Source: JBBQZO01 sp038207625 (GTDB lineage: Bacteria; Pseudomonadota; Gammaproteobacteria; Burkholderiales; Burkholderiaceae_D). From it: 34,560 nucleotides of DNA. The DNA is taken from the NCBI GenBank assembly GCA_038207625.1, contig JBBQZO010000045.1:1-34560 (forward strand). Reading direction: 5' to 3'. The position numbers and the translations under genes are program-made. Within the stretch, counting starts at the first letter, position 1; every line of letters starts with the position of its first letter. Shown here piece after piece: positions 7,449-15,672 of this stretch. The notes beneath the pieces were generated by a model. That model did no database searches and was not told the origin of the DNA. It worked only from the letters and a program-made list of their open reading frames with translations.

Positions 7449-8752
7449 GCGGCGCCGGCCACGACGTGCGCATCGTGCTGGTGTCGGCGGTCGCGTCCGG
7501 CCAGGGCAAGACCACAGTGACGGCCGCGCTGGCGCGCAAGTTGCGCCAGCAAGGCCAGCGCGTGCGCGTGTTCAAAACCGGCCCGGATTTCATCGACCCG
7601 ATGCTGCTCGAGCGCGCCAGCGGCGCACCAGTATATTCGCTGGACCTGTGGATGGTCGGGCTGGAGCAGTGCCGCAGCCAGCTGTCCGCCGCAGCACGCG
7701 ACGCGGACGTGATCCTGATCGAAGGCGTGATGGGGCTGTATGACGGCAATCCCTCGTCGGCCGACCTGGCACGTGCGTTCGGTGTGCCGGTGCTGGCCGT
7801 GATCGACGCCTCGGCCATGGCGCAGACGGCCGGCGCGCTGGTGCACGGTCTGCGCGACTATGGCCCGGTCGATCTGGCCGGGGTCGTCGCCAACCGGGTC
7901 GGCAGCGCCGGCCACGCCGACATGGTGGCGCAGTCGCTGCGCGGCATTGCACTGCTGGCGACACTGCCGCGCCAGAGCGTGGCGCTGCCGGAGCGTCACC
8001 TTGGGCTGGTGCTGCCCAACGAAGTGAGCGAACTCGATGCGCTGCTCGACCAACTTGCCGAGCAACTGGTGCTGAACCCTGCCGCGTGGGAAGCCCTGCC
8101 GCTCACCCGCATCGCCCACGCCGAAGCGCCCAAGCCGGCAGCGCTGCTGGCGGGCACCACAATCGCGGTGGCGCGCGATGCTGCGTTCGCATTTCTGTAT
8201 CCGGCCAATCTGGCCTGCCTGCGCGCGCTGGGCGCCACGCTGCAATTTTTCTCGCCGCTGTCCGACGAGGTCATTCCCGCCGAGGCCAGCGCGCTGTACC
8301 TGCCGGGCGGCTATCCGGAGCTGCATGCGGCGACGCTGGCGCGCTCGACGCGCTGGCGTGCCTCGGTGCGCGCCGCGCATCACGCCGGCATGCCGATGTT
8401 GGCCGAGTGCGGCGGCATGATGGCGCTGGCCGACACGCTCACCGACCAATCGGGCGCCTGCTGGCCGATGGCTGGCGTACTGCCCGGTGCCGTCATCATG
8501 CAAACCCGGCTGGCGGGGCTGGGCTCGCAAGGGCTGGTCACCGAACAGGGACCCTTGCGCGGTCACACCTTCCACTATTCGCGCATCGAGACGCCGGTCA
8601 AACCAGATGCCGTGACGGTCAAGCATCCGTCCGGCGCCGCCGGCGAAGCGCTGTATCGGGTCGGCTCCTTGCGCGCCTCGTATTTCCACGCCTACTTCGC
8701 CTCCAATCCGGCTGCGACGGCGGCGCTGTTCCTGCGCGGCGAACCGGCATGA
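7442..8752 (+). CDS. cobB: Cobyrinate a,c-diamide synthase CobB/CbiA
   Basis: CobB amidates the a and c side chains of (hydrogeno)byrinic or cobyrinic acid with glutamine and ATP. The 436-residue protein has an N-terminal dethiobiotin-synthetase-like ATP domain with SAVASGQGKTT (15-25) and KTGPDFIDP. Its C-terminal class I glutamine amidotransferase domain has the nucleophile Cys323 in LAECGGMM and a histidine in ASYFHAYF near the end. The length fits the family (430-460). It starts inside the end of cobO and its stop overlaps the cobU start. Having an early-acting amidase without ring-building genes nearby suggests that cobyrinate is made elsewhere or scavenged. Confidence 0.94.
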   Translation: MVSGAGHDVRIVLVSAVASGQGKTTVTAALARKLRQQGQRVRVFKTGPDFIDPMLLERASGAPVYSLDLWMVGLEQCRSQLSAAARDADVILIEGVMGLYDGNPSSADLARAFGVPVLAVIDASAMAQTAGALVHGLRDYGPVDLAGVVANRVGSAGHADMVAQSLRGIALLATLPRQSVALPERHLGLVLPNEVSELDALLDQLAEQLVLNPAAWEALPLTRIAHAEAPKPAALLAGTTIAVARDAAFAFLYPANLACLRALGATLQFFSPLSDEVIPAEASALYLPGGYPELHAATLARSTRWRASVRAAHHAGMPMLAECGGMMALADTLTDQSGACWPMAGVLPGAVIMQTRLAGLGSQGLVTEQGPLRGHTFHYSRIETPVKPDAVTVKHPSGAAGEALYRVGSLRASYFHAYFASNPAATAALFLRGEPA

Positions 8753-9306
8753 TGCGCACAGTGATACTGGGCGGCGCGCGCTCGGGAAAAAGTGCCTACG
8801 CCGAACGGCTGGCCACGGCCTCGGGCAAACGCGTGATCTATGTCGCCACCGCGCGCGCCGGCGATGGCGAAATGGCGCTGCGCATCCGCCACCATCGCGA
8901 ACGCCGTGCGCCGGCGTGGCGCACCATCGAAGAACCGCTGGCCTTGGGTGACGCGCTACTGGAGTGGTCCGATGCGGACCACGTGATCGTGGTCGACTGT
9001 CTCACCTTGTGGTTGTCGAACGTGCTGTTTCCGCACGCCGATGTGCAGCCGGACGACGCGCCGATCCATTTGCCGCCACTGTTTCACGCTCAGCGTCAAC
9101 GCCTGCTGCACGCGCTGGAACACTGCACGGGCGAGCTGATCCTGGTATCGAACGAAGTGGGCATGGGCATCGTGCCGTTCGGCGCCGTGTCGCGCTGCTT
9201 TGCCGACGAGGCGGGCCGACTCAACCAGGCGGTGGCCGCACGGTGCGAGCGCGCCGTGCTGGTCGTGGCCGGCTTGCCGCTGGTGCTCAAGGGCGCGCCG
9301 TGCTAG
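8749..9306 (+). CDS. cobU: Adenosylcobinamide kinase / adenosylcobinamide-phosphate guanylyltransferase CobU/CobP
   Basis: This bifunctional enzyme phosphorylates adenosylcobinamide and then attaches GMP, giving adenosylcobinamide-GDP, the CobS substrate. The 185-residue protein has the family P-loop GGARSGKS (8-15), the segment RIRHHRERR (45-53) that holds the guanylylated histidine (probably His49 by comparison with Salmonella CobU), and the C-terminal blocks VSNEVGMGIVP and RCFADEAGRLNQ. The ATG at 8749 overlaps the cobB stop (ATGA); the next codon is also ATG. cobP is the Pseudomonas-style name. Confidence 0.93.
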   Translation: MMRTVILGGARSGKSAYAERLATASGKRVIYVATARAGDGEMALRIRHHRERRAPAWRTIEEPLALGDALLEWSDADHVIVVDCLTLWLSNVLFPHADVQPDDAPIHLPPLFHAQRQRLLHALEHCTGELILVSNEVGMGIVPFGAVSRCFADEAGRLNQAVAARCERAVLVVAGLPLVLKGAPC

Positions 9307-10253
9307 CCGGGCTGTCGATGCCGCAATTGGCGCTGCTGATGGGCGGCGCGCTGTTGCTCGACCTGCTGCTGGGCGAAGCGCGCCGCTGGCATCCGCTGGT
9401 CGGCTTTGGCAAGTTGGCACAGGCGCTGGAGCGCCGCCTCAATCGTGGCCGCCACCTGCGTCTGCGCGGCGCCGGCGCCTGGCTGCTGGCAGTGCTGCCG
9501 GTCACGCTGCTCGCGGCCGTGGCAATCGGCGCGACCGGCATCCCGACGCATGCGCTGCTGCTGTATATGTGTGTCGGGCTGCGCAGCCTGCGCGAGCACA
9601 ATCTGCCGATCGCCGCCGCGCTGGCCAGCGGCGATCTGGCGACGGCGCGCGCGCTGACCGCGCGCATCGTCAGCCGCGACACCGCCAACGCCAGCGCCGG
9701 CGACCTGGCCAAGGCCAGCACCGAGTCATTGCTTGAAAACGGCAACGACGCGGTGTTTGGAACCTTGTTCTGGTTCCTGCTGGCCGGCGGCGCAGGCGCT
9801 GTGCTGTTCCGACTCGCCAATACGCTCGACGCCATGTGGGGCTACCGCACCGCGCGTTTTCTCCACTTCGGCATGCTGGCCGCGCGCATCGACGACGCGC
9901 TCAATTTTATTCCAGCGCGCCTGACCGCGCTGTCCTACGTACTGCTGGGCGCGAGCATGGCCGACCGCCGACGCGCGTGGTCGTGCTGGCGCAGTCAGGC
10001 ACCCGCGTGGAGCAGCCCGAACGCCGGCCCGGTGATGGCCAGCGGCGCCGGCGCGCTCGGACTGGCGCTGGGCGGCGCCGCCATCTACGACGGCGAGATC
10101 GAACAACGCCCGCCGCTGGGCTGCGGTCAACCGGCGCGCGCGCAGGACATCGGCCGCGCCTGGCGCCTGATCGCCCGCACCACGGCCTTGTGGCTCGCGC
10201 TGTGCGCGGCAGCGGCACTGGCCAGTTATCTCAACGGGGGCGCACATGCTTGA
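9300..10253 (+). CDS. cbiB: Adenosylcobinamide-phosphate synthase CbiB
   Basis: CbiB (CobD in Pseudomonas naming) is the inner-membrane enzyme that attaches aminopropanol phosphate to the f side chain of adenosylcobyric acid. The 317-residue protein is hydrophobic, with the family N-terminus LLLDLLLGEARRWHPLVGFG and the conserved DTANASAGDLAKASTESLLENGND and LANTLDAMWGYRT blocks. I chose the GTG at 9300 because AAGGG (9289-9293) lies 6 bases upstream; an ATG at 9318 is the alternative. The gene overlaps cobU by 7 bases and cobD by 8. Confidence 0.92.
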   Translation: MLAGLSMPQLALLMGGALLLDLLLGEARRWHPLVGFGKLAQALERRLNRGRHLRLRGAGAWLLAVLPVTLLAAVAIGATGIPTHALLLYMCVGLRSLREHNLPIAAALASGDLATARALTARIVSRDTANASAGDLAKASTESLLENGNDAVFGTLFWFLLAGGAGAVLFRLANTLDAMWGYRTARFLHFGMLAARIDDALNFIPARLTALSYVLLGASMADRRRAWSCWRSQAPAWSSPNAGPVMASGAGALGLALGGAAIYDGEIEQRPPLGCGQPARAQDIGRAWRLIARTTALWLALCAAAALASYLNGGAHA

Positions 10254-11238
10254 ACACGGCGGAAATCTGCGCGCGGCAGCGCTCAAGTACGCGCGTCCCT
10301 TGTCCGACTGGCTGGACCTGTCGGCCGGCCTCAACCCGCACTGGTATCCGGTGCCGCCGCTGGACGGCGCCGCCTGGCACCGATTGCCCGAAACCGATCC
10401 GGAACTGGCGCAAGCGGCCGCGCGCTACTACGGCGCGCCACAGATGCTGGCCGTGGCCGGCACCCAGGCGGCGATTGCCGCCTTGCCGCGCCTGCGCGCG
10501 CCATCGCGCGTGGTAGTGGCCGCGCCGTCGTATGCGGAGCATGCGCACCACTGGGCGCAACACGGGCACACGCTGCGCCAGCTCGCGTATGCCGATCTGG
10601 ACGGCGCCGTCAGCGAGTGCGACGTGCTGGTAGTGTGCAATCCCAACAACCCGACCGGTGCGGTAGTCGCGCCGCAGCAGTTGCGACTGTGGGCGGCGGC
10701 GCTGGCCGCGCGCGGAGGATGGCTGGTCGTCGACGAAGCCTTCGGCGACACCGCGCCCGAATTGAGCGTGGCCGCCTCGAGCGGACAAACCGGCCTGATC
10801 GTGCTGCGTTCGCTGGGCAAGTTCTTCGGACTGGCCGGTCTGCGCATGGGGTTTGTCGGCGCCCACCCGGACTTGCTGGACGCGCTGGCCGACCTGCTCG
10901 GTCATTGGACCGTCAGCGGTCCCGCGCAAGTGATCGCGCGCGCCGCACTGGATGACCGCGACTGGCAACGGGACATGCACGCTCGCCTTGTCGCGGACAG
11001 CGCGCGCCTGATGGCACTGCTGCGCGAAGTGGACATCGCGGCGCATGGCTGCGCGCTGTTTTGCTGGTGGCCCGAGGCGCAGCCGGAAGCATTCGCCCAC
11101 CACATGGCCGAACGCGGCATCTGGGTGCGCCTGTTTGTCACGGCGGGACGCGGCATCCGCCTCGGCCTGCCGTCAGACCAAGCGAGCTGGCAGCGCCTGA
11201 CGCTCGCTTTAATTGAATGGAAAAGGAAGCAGCAATGA
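10246..11238 (+). CDS. cobD: Threonine-phosphate decarboxylase-type PLP enzyme CobD (CobC in Pseudomonas)
   Basis: This PLP-dependent class I/II aminotransferase-fold enzyme decarboxylates L-threonine phosphate to (R)-1-amino-2-propanol phosphate, the linker used by CbiB. In its 330 residues one sees CNPNNPTG (131-138), the PLP-ring aspartate Asp163 in VVDEAF, and the Schiff-base lysine Lys192 in RSLGKFFGLAGLRMGF. The N-terminal LEHGGNLRAAALKY and LDLSAGLNP are typical for CobD rather than histidinol-phosphate aminotransferase. It overlaps cbiB by 8 bases and btuF by 4. A PduX-type threonine kinase is not in the window. Confidence 0.92.
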   Translation: MLEHGGNLRAAALKYARPLSDWLDLSAGLNPHWYPVPPLDGAAWHRLPETDPELAQAAARYYGAPQMLAVAGTQAAIAALPRLRAPSRVVVAAPSYAEHAHHWAQHGHTLRQLAYADLDGAVSECDVLVVCNPNNPTGAVVAPQQLRLWAAALAARGGWLVVDEAFGDTAPELSVAASSGQTGLIVLRSLGKFFGLAGLRMGFVGAHPDLLDALADLLGHWTVSGPAQVIARAALDDRDWQRDMHARLVADSARLMALLREVDIAAHGCALFCWWPEAQPEAFAHHMAERGIWVRLFVTAGRGIRLGLPSDQASWQRLTLALIEWKRKQQ

Positions 11239-12119
11239 AAATCGCCATCTGTTTGTTGGCCGGCCTGTTGTGCGGCGCGGCCGGCGCCAGCATCACCGTG
11301 CATGACGACGACGGCAAGATCGTCGTCCTGCAAAAGCCAGCCCAGCGCATCATCGCGATGGCGCCGCACGTGACCGAACTGCTGTTTGCGGCCGGCGGCG
11401 GCGAGCGCATCGTCGGCGCCGTCAGCTACAGCGACTTTCCCGAAGCGGCCAAGCGCATTGCGCAAATCGGCGACAACCGCGACGTCGACATGGAGCGCGT
11501 GATTGCCCTGAAACCGGACTTGATCGTGGTATGGCGTCACGGCAGTTCCGCGCGCCAGATCGAACAATTGCGCACGCTGGGCATTGCGATGTTCCACAGC
11601 GAGCCGCGTAAGCTGGAAGACATTCCCGACAGCGTGCTGCGCCTGGGACAGTTGATGGGCACCGATCAGGTTGCGCGGGCGGCGGCGGGCGCATTGAGCG
11701 AGCAGCTGGCCATGCTGCGCACCAAATACAGTGCGCGCACGCCGGTGCGCATGTTTTATCAGGTCTGGGACAAACCTCTATATACGCTTAACGGCGCGCA
11801 CATCGTCAGCGACGCGATGCGCCTGTGCGGCGGCGACAATATCTTCGCGCCGATGAAGGTCACCGCGCCAGTGGTCAGCGTCGAAGCGGTGCTGCAGGAA
11901 GACCCGGATGCGATTTTTGGAAGCAGCGAAAAAAGCGCGCGCGACGGCGGCATCAACCTGTGGCGCGCCTATCCGACGATGAAGGCCGTCAAGCAGGACA
12001 ACCTGTTTACGCTGGACGGCAATCTGCTCAACCGCGCCGGTCCGCGCATGATCGCCGGCACCACCGCCCTGTGCGAGAAACTCGAGCTCGCACGTCAACA
12101 CAGAAAGAATCAGCCATGA
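11235..12119 (+). CDS. btuF: Periplasmic cobalamin-binding protein BtuF
   Basis: BtuF captures corrinoids in the periplasm and delivers them to BtuCD. The 294-residue protein begins with a signal peptide (hydrophobic core about 3-18, likely cleavage near AGAS-ITVHD). The class III binding-protein fold of the BtuF/FhuD type follows: QRIIAMAPHVTELLFAAGGGERIVG, then a long connecting helix (about 120-165), then the second lobe with YTLNGAHIVSDAMRLCGGDNIFA. An in-frame ATG lies 18 bases upstream, but AAAAGGA (11221-11227) precedes the ATG at 11235, which overlaps the cobD stop as ATGA. It completes the BtuBCDF system encoded in this operon. Confidence 0.92.
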   Translation: MKIAICLLAGLLCGAAGASITVHDDDGKIVVLQKPAQRIIAMAPHVTELLFAAGGGERIVGAVSYSDFPEAAKRIAQIGDNRDVDMERVIALKPDLIVVWRHGSSARQIEQLRTLGIAMFHSEPRKLEDIPDSVLRLGQLMGTDQVARAAAGALSEQLAMLRTKYSARTPVRMFYQVWDKPLYTLNGAHIVSDAMRLCGGDNIFAPMKVTAPVVSVEAVLQEDPDAIFGSSEKSARDGGINLWRAYPTMKAVKQDNLFTLDGNLLNRAGPRMIAGTTALCEKLELARQHRKNQP

Positions 12120-12916
12120 GCCACTATCAACGCATCGCCTGCCTGTCGACCGAATCGGTCGAGACCCTGTACGCGCTGGGCGCCGAAGACTGCATCGCCG
12201 GCATTTCCGGCTTCACGATGCGCCCGGCCCGCGCGCGCGAAGAAAAAATCAAGATCAGCGGTTTTTCCTCGTCCAAGCTTGAACGTATCCTGGCCGTCAA
12301 GCCGGACCTGGCGATCGGCTTTTGCAATCTGCAAGCGGACATTTGCCGCGACCTGGCACTGGAGGGCATCGAGGTGCATGTGTTTAACCAGCGCAGCGTG
12401 GACGGTATCCTGAAGATGATTTCGGTATTGGCCAGCATGGTTCAGCGCGAGCAGGCCGGCGCGGAACTGGTGGCGCAGCTGCAGGCGCAAGTGGATGCGG
12501 TGCGTGCGCGCGCGGCGCACTGGACGCGCCGTCCGACCATCTATTTCGAGGAATGGAATGACCCGCTGATGAGCGGCATCGGCTGGGCGGCGGAGCTGAT
12601 CGGCATCGCCGGCGGCATCGATGCGTTTCCCGAGCTGTCGGTGCATCAAAGCGCCAAGCAGCGCATCATCGCCGATCCGATGGAAGTGGTGCGGCGCGCG
12701 CCGGACATCATCATCGGCTCCTGGTGCGGTCGCAAATTTCAGCCCGACACGCTGCGCCAGCGCGACGGCTGGGATGCCATCCCCGCGCTGCAAAACAACA
12801 TGCTGTTCGAGCTGAAGTCGCCCGACATTCTCTCGCCGGGGCCGTCGGTGATCACCGAAGGCCTGCGCCAGATCAGCGACATGGTCGCCACCTGGCAAGA
12901 AGCGCAATGCCCATGA
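12116..12916 (+). CDS. BtuF-like corrinoid-binding protein without signal peptide
   Basis: This 266-residue protein has the two-lobe fold of BtuF/FhuD-type binding proteins: RIACLSTESVETLYALGAEDCIAGISG at the N-terminus, KLERILAVKPDLAIG, a long connecting helix (about 100-135) and a C-terminal lobe with AAELIGIAGGIDAFPELS and VVRRAPDIIIGSWCG. The N-terminus (MSHYQRIACLSTES) goes straight into the first strand and has no hydrophobic signal segment, so the protein should stay in the cytoplasm. No upstream in-frame start adds one, because the preceding sequence is btuF read in another frame. The start overlaps the btuF stop by 4 bases. Possible roles are a cytoplasmic corrinoid carrier or sensor; this is inference. 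It is not simply a duplicate of btuF, as the sequences differ widely. Confidence 0.8.
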   Translation: MSHYQRIACLSTESVETLYALGAEDCIAGISGFTMRPARAREEKIKISGFSSSKLERILAVKPDLAIGFCNLQADICRDLALEGIEVHVFNQRSVDGILKMISVLASMVQREQAGAELVAQLQAQVDAVRARAAHWTRRPTIYFEEWNDPLMSGIGWAAELIGIAGGIDAFPELSVHQSAKQRIIADPMEVVRRAPDIIIGSWCGRKFQPDTLRQRDGWDAIPALQNNMLFELKSPDILSPGPSVITEGLRQISDMVATWQEAQCP

Positions 12917-14358
12917 ACTATCCGCTGTCCACGCTGATGGTGCAAGGGACGACGTCCGACGCCGGCAAGAGCACGGTGGTGGCCGCGCTGTGCCGACTGC
13001 TGCACCGCGAAGGCGTGCGGGTGGTGCCGTTCAAGCCGCAAAACATGGCGCTCAACAGCGCCGTCACCGCCGACGGCGGCGAAATCGGCCGCGCCCAGGC
13101 GCTGCAGGCGCGCGCGGCCGGACTGGCACCGCACACCGACATGAACCCGGTGCTGCTCAAACCGTCCAGCAACACGGGCGCGCAGGTGATCATCCACGGC
13201 AAAGTGCGCTGCGACATGAACGCGCGCGACTACCAGCAATACAAGAGCGTGGCGATGGCCGCCGTGCTTGAATCGTATGGCCGCCTGGGCGCGCAGTACG
13301 ACGCCATCATGGTCGAAGGCGCGGGCAGCCCGGCCGAAGTCAATCTGCGCGAACGCGATATCGCCAACATGGGATTTGCCGAAGCGGTCGACTGCCCCGT
13401 CGTGCTGGTGGCCGACATCGACCGAGGCGGCGTGTTCGCCCACATCGTCGGTACGCTGGCCTGCTTGTCGGTCAGCGAACGCGCGCGCATTGTCGGCTTC
13501 GTCATCAACCGATTTCGCGGCGACATCAGCCTGCTCGAACCGGGCTTGACCTGGCTGGAGCAGCAGACCGGCAAGCCGGTGCTGGCCGTGCTGCCTTACC
13601 TGCAAGGCCTGCACCTCGATGCCGAGGACGCGCCCGATGCGCAGCAGAGCGCGCGCGGCAAATTTCGCATTCTGGTGCCGCAACTGCCGCGCCTCAGCAA
13701 CCACACCGACTTCGACGCCTTGCGCGCCCATCCGGACGTGGACCTGCAACTGGTCGGGTCCGGACAGGCCATAGCACCGGCCGACCTGATCATCCTGCCC
13801 GGCAGCAAAAACACCCGCGGCGACCTGGCCTGGCTGATCGCGCAAGGCTGGCCAGGTGCGCTGGCCAAGCACCTGCGCTACGGCGGCAAGGTGATCGGGA
13901 TTTGCGGCGGCTTTCAGATGCTGGGCAACAGCGTGGCCGATCCATCCGGCATGGAAGGCCCGGCCGGCGTGTCCGACGGACTGGGCCTGCTCGACATCCA
14001 CACCACCTTGGGCACCGAGAAGCGCCTCGCGCAAGTGAGCGGCCACTGCGCGTTTGCCGATGCATCCGTGCGCGGTTACGAAATCCACATGGGGTGTTCG
14101 ACGGGCGCGGCCATGTCCCGGCCCGCCTTCCATATAGGCGACGAGCCGGAAGGCGCCATCTCGGCCGATGATCAGATTCTCGGCAGCTACCTGCACGGTC
14201 TGTTCGACGCGCCCGACGCCTGCGCCGCGCTGCTGCGCTGGGCCGGCCTGGACAGCGACGCGCGCGTCGACATCGGGCAGTTGCGCGAACACAGCCTGGA
14301 GCGCATCGCCGATGCGGCCATTCCGCTGCTAAACGCGTTGAAGGCCTTGCGGCGCTAA
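12907..14358 (+). CDS. cobQ: Cobyric acid synthase CobQ/CbiP
   Basis: CobQ amidates the b, d, e and g side chains of adenosylcobyrinate a,c-diamide to give adenosylcobyric acid. The 483-residue protein has an N-terminal ATP-binding domain (GTTSDAGKST at 14-23, FKPQNMALNSAVT, VEGAGSPAEVNLRERDIANMG). The C-terminal glutamine amidotransferase domain has the nucleophile Cys333 in GICGGFQMLG and His in GSYLHGLFD. Two ATGs are possible: 12907 (MPMNYPL) and 12913 (MNYPL, overlapping the preceding stop as ATGA); AGAAG at 12898-12902 does not decide between them. It is the last gene of the operon and is followed by the terminator at 14391. Confidence 0.94.
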   Translation: MPMNYPLSTLMVQGTTSDAGKSTVVAALCRLLHREGVRVVPFKPQNMALNSAVTADGGEIGRAQALQARAAGLAPHTDMNPVLLKPSSNTGAQVIIHGKVRCDMNARDYQQYKSVAMAAVLESYGRLGAQYDAIMVEGAGSPAEVNLRERDIANMGFAEAVDCPVVLVADIDRGGVFAHIVGTLACLSVSERARIVGFVINRFRGDISLLEPGLTWLEQQTGKPVLAVLPYLQGLHLDAEDAPDAQQSARGKFRILVPQLPRLSNHTDFDALRAHPDVDLQLVGSGQAIAPADLIILPGSKNTRGDLAWLIAQGWPGALAKHLRYGGKVIGICGGFQMLGNSVADPSGMEGPAGVSDGLGLLDIHTTLGTEKRLAQVSGHCAFADASVRGYEIHMGCSTGAAMSRPAFHIGDEPEGAISADDQILGSYLHGLFDAPDACAALLRWAGLDSDARVDIGQLREHSLERIADAAIPLLNALKALRR

Positions 14359-14390
14359 ACGCTGCTGATGCGCTTCGGCGCAACACCAAA

Positions 14391-14420
14391 AAAAACGCCG
14401 ACGGCGAAGTCGGCGTTTTT
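14391..14420. terminator. Bidirectional intrinsic terminator between cobQ and the TRAP gene
   Basis: AAAAACGCCGAC (14391-14402) and GTCGGCGTTTTT (14409-14420) form a 12-base-pair stem with the 6-base loop GGCGAA. The stem is flanked by A-run and T-run, so it works in both directions. It ends the + strand cobalamin operon (stop 14358) and the - strand TRAP binding-protein gene (stop at 14442). Confidence 0.92.
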
Positions 14421-14441
14421 CCGTGCGCCTGACAGCGTGAC

Positions 14442-15533
14442 TTACTTGCCGCGGCTGGCGCTGATCAGGAAGTTCTGCATGGTCGCCTCGGCCACCGATG
14501 CCCACTGGTTCTGATCCTGGCGGAAGCGTTTCCACGGTTCGTAGATCTTCTTGAACTTGGCGTTCTTGCCCGCTTCCTCATCCATCACGTCATGGGCCGC
14601 CTTGTAGCAGGCGTTCATGATTTCAGGCGAGAAGGTGCGCAGTTTGACGCCGTTCTTGAGCAGGCGCGCCAACGCGGCCGGGTTCTTGGCATCGTATTCG
14701 GCCTGCATCACCACGTGCGCCTCGTAGGATGCCGCTTCGATGGCCGCCTGGTATTCCTTGGGCAGCTTTTCCCATTCCTTGATGTTGATGTAGAACGACA
14801 GCTGCGGACCAGCTTCCCACCAGCCCGGCGCGTAGTAATACGGCGCCACTTTGTAAAAACCCAGCTTTTCGTCGTCGTACGGACCGACCCACTCCGCCGC
14901 ATCGATGGTGCCTTTTTCCAGCGCCGGATAGATGTCGCCACCGGCGAGCTGTTGTGGCACCAGGCCCAGGCGCTCCATCACGCGTCCGGCGAAGCCGCCG
15001 ATGCGCATCTTGACGCCCTTCATGTCGGCCACGGTGTGGATTTCCTTGCGGAACCAGCCGCCCATTTGGGTGCCCGTATTGCCGCCCATGAAGTTGACGA
15101 TGCCGTAGCCTTTGAAGAACTCACGTGTCAGTTCGCGCCCGCCACCCTGATCGAACCAGGCCGTTTGCTGACGCGAGGTCAGCCCGAACGGCACCGCGCA
15201 GTCGAATGCGAACGTCGGATCCTTGCCAAAATAATAGTACGAGGCGCTGTGCCCCATCTCGACCGTGCCGGCCTGCACCGCGTCCATCACCTGCAAACCG
15301 GGGACGATTTCGCCGCCCGCGAACGAACGGATGGTGAACTTGCCGCCGGTCAGTTGCGAGACGCGCTTGGTGAAGGTGTCGGACGCGCCGAAGATGGTGT
15401 CTAGCGACTTGGGAAAGCTCGAGGCCAGGCGCCAGCTGATGGTGGGCAGTGCGTCGGCGGCCAGGGCCGGTGCGATGACCGCACTGGTGCCGGCGCCAAC
15501 GGCCGCTTTTTTAAGGAAGGAACGACGTTCCAT
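14442..15533 (-). CDS. TRAP transporter substrate-binding protein, alpha-keto-acid (TakP) type
   Basis: This is a periplasmic DctP-family binding protein for a TRAP transporter. The 363-residue precursor starts with a twin-arginine-type leader (RRSFLKKAAVGAG, cleavage near ALA-ADALP). The mature part has SWRLASSFPKSLDTIFG, YYYFGKDPTFAFDCAVPFGL, GGNTGTQMGGWFRKEI, MERLGLVPQQLAGGDIYPAL and ATEW-like AAEWVGPYDDEKLGFYKVAPYYY. These blocks match the Rhodobacter TakP group, which binds pyruvate and other 2-oxo acids and often dimerises. GGAGAC about 7 bases upstream supports the ATG at 15533; a longer open frame upstream lacks signal features. No DctQ or DctM membrane subunit gene is adjacent, so its partner must be elsewhere. 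Confidence 0.9.
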   Translation of the reverse strand: MERRSFLKKAAVGAGTSAVIAPALAADALPTISWRLASSFPKSLDTIFGASDTFTKRVSQLTGGKFTIRSFAGGEIVPGLQVMDAVQAGTVEMGHSASYYYFGKDPTFAFDCAVPFGLTSRQQTAWFDQGGGRELTREFFKGYGIVNFMGGNTGTQMGGWFRKEIHTVADMKGVKMRIGGFAGRVMERLGLVPQQLAGGDIYPALEKGTIDAAEWVGPYDDEKLGFYKVAPYYYAPGWWEAGPQLSFYINIKEWEKLPKEYQAAIEAASYEAHVVMQAEYDAKNPAALARLLKNGVKLRTFSPEIMNACYKAAHDVMDEEAGKNAKFKKIYEPWKRFRQDQNQWASVAEATMQNFLISASRGK

Positions 15534-15597
15534 ATTATTTGTCTCCTGATTAAATGACAGGTAAGCGCATTGTGTAGCACGACACCATGCTGCGCTT

Positions 15598-15626
15598 AGT
15601 GTATTTCCGAGACAGAAACCTTGCAA
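15598..15626 (-). promoter_or_regulatory. Sigma70-like promoter of the TRAP binding-protein gene
   Basis: On the - strand, TTGCAA (15621-15626) and TACACT (15598-15603) are separated by exactly 17 bases. Transcription would start near 15591, leaving a leader of about 58 bases. Within that leader AAGCGCA and TGCGCTT (15563-15569 and 15591-15597) can pair. Confidence 0.6.
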
Positions 15627-15638
15627 TCAAAATATGCT

Positions 15639-15661
15639 GCGGCGCCACCGATGGGCGCCGC
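15639..15661 (-). terminator. Probable terminator hairpin after pmbA
   Basis: GCGGCGCC (15639-15646) and GGCGCCGC (15654-15661) form an 8-base-pair stem with a 7-base loop, 11 bases past the pmbA stop on the - strand. The sequence after it on that strand is AGCATATTTTGATT, moderately T-rich, so termination is plausible but weaker than at 14391. Confidence 0.5.
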
Positions 15662-15672
15662 CCGAGCAGCGA

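Noticed and set aside
12739..14292. 517-codon open frame on the - strand opposite cobQ
   Set aside because: It mirrors CobQ codons, has no ribosome-binding site or motif, and CobQ is certain.
14391..14420. The A/T-flanked repeat considered as a mobile element end
   Set aside because: It is a short self-complementary hairpin between two convergent stop codons, fully explained as a bidirectional terminator.
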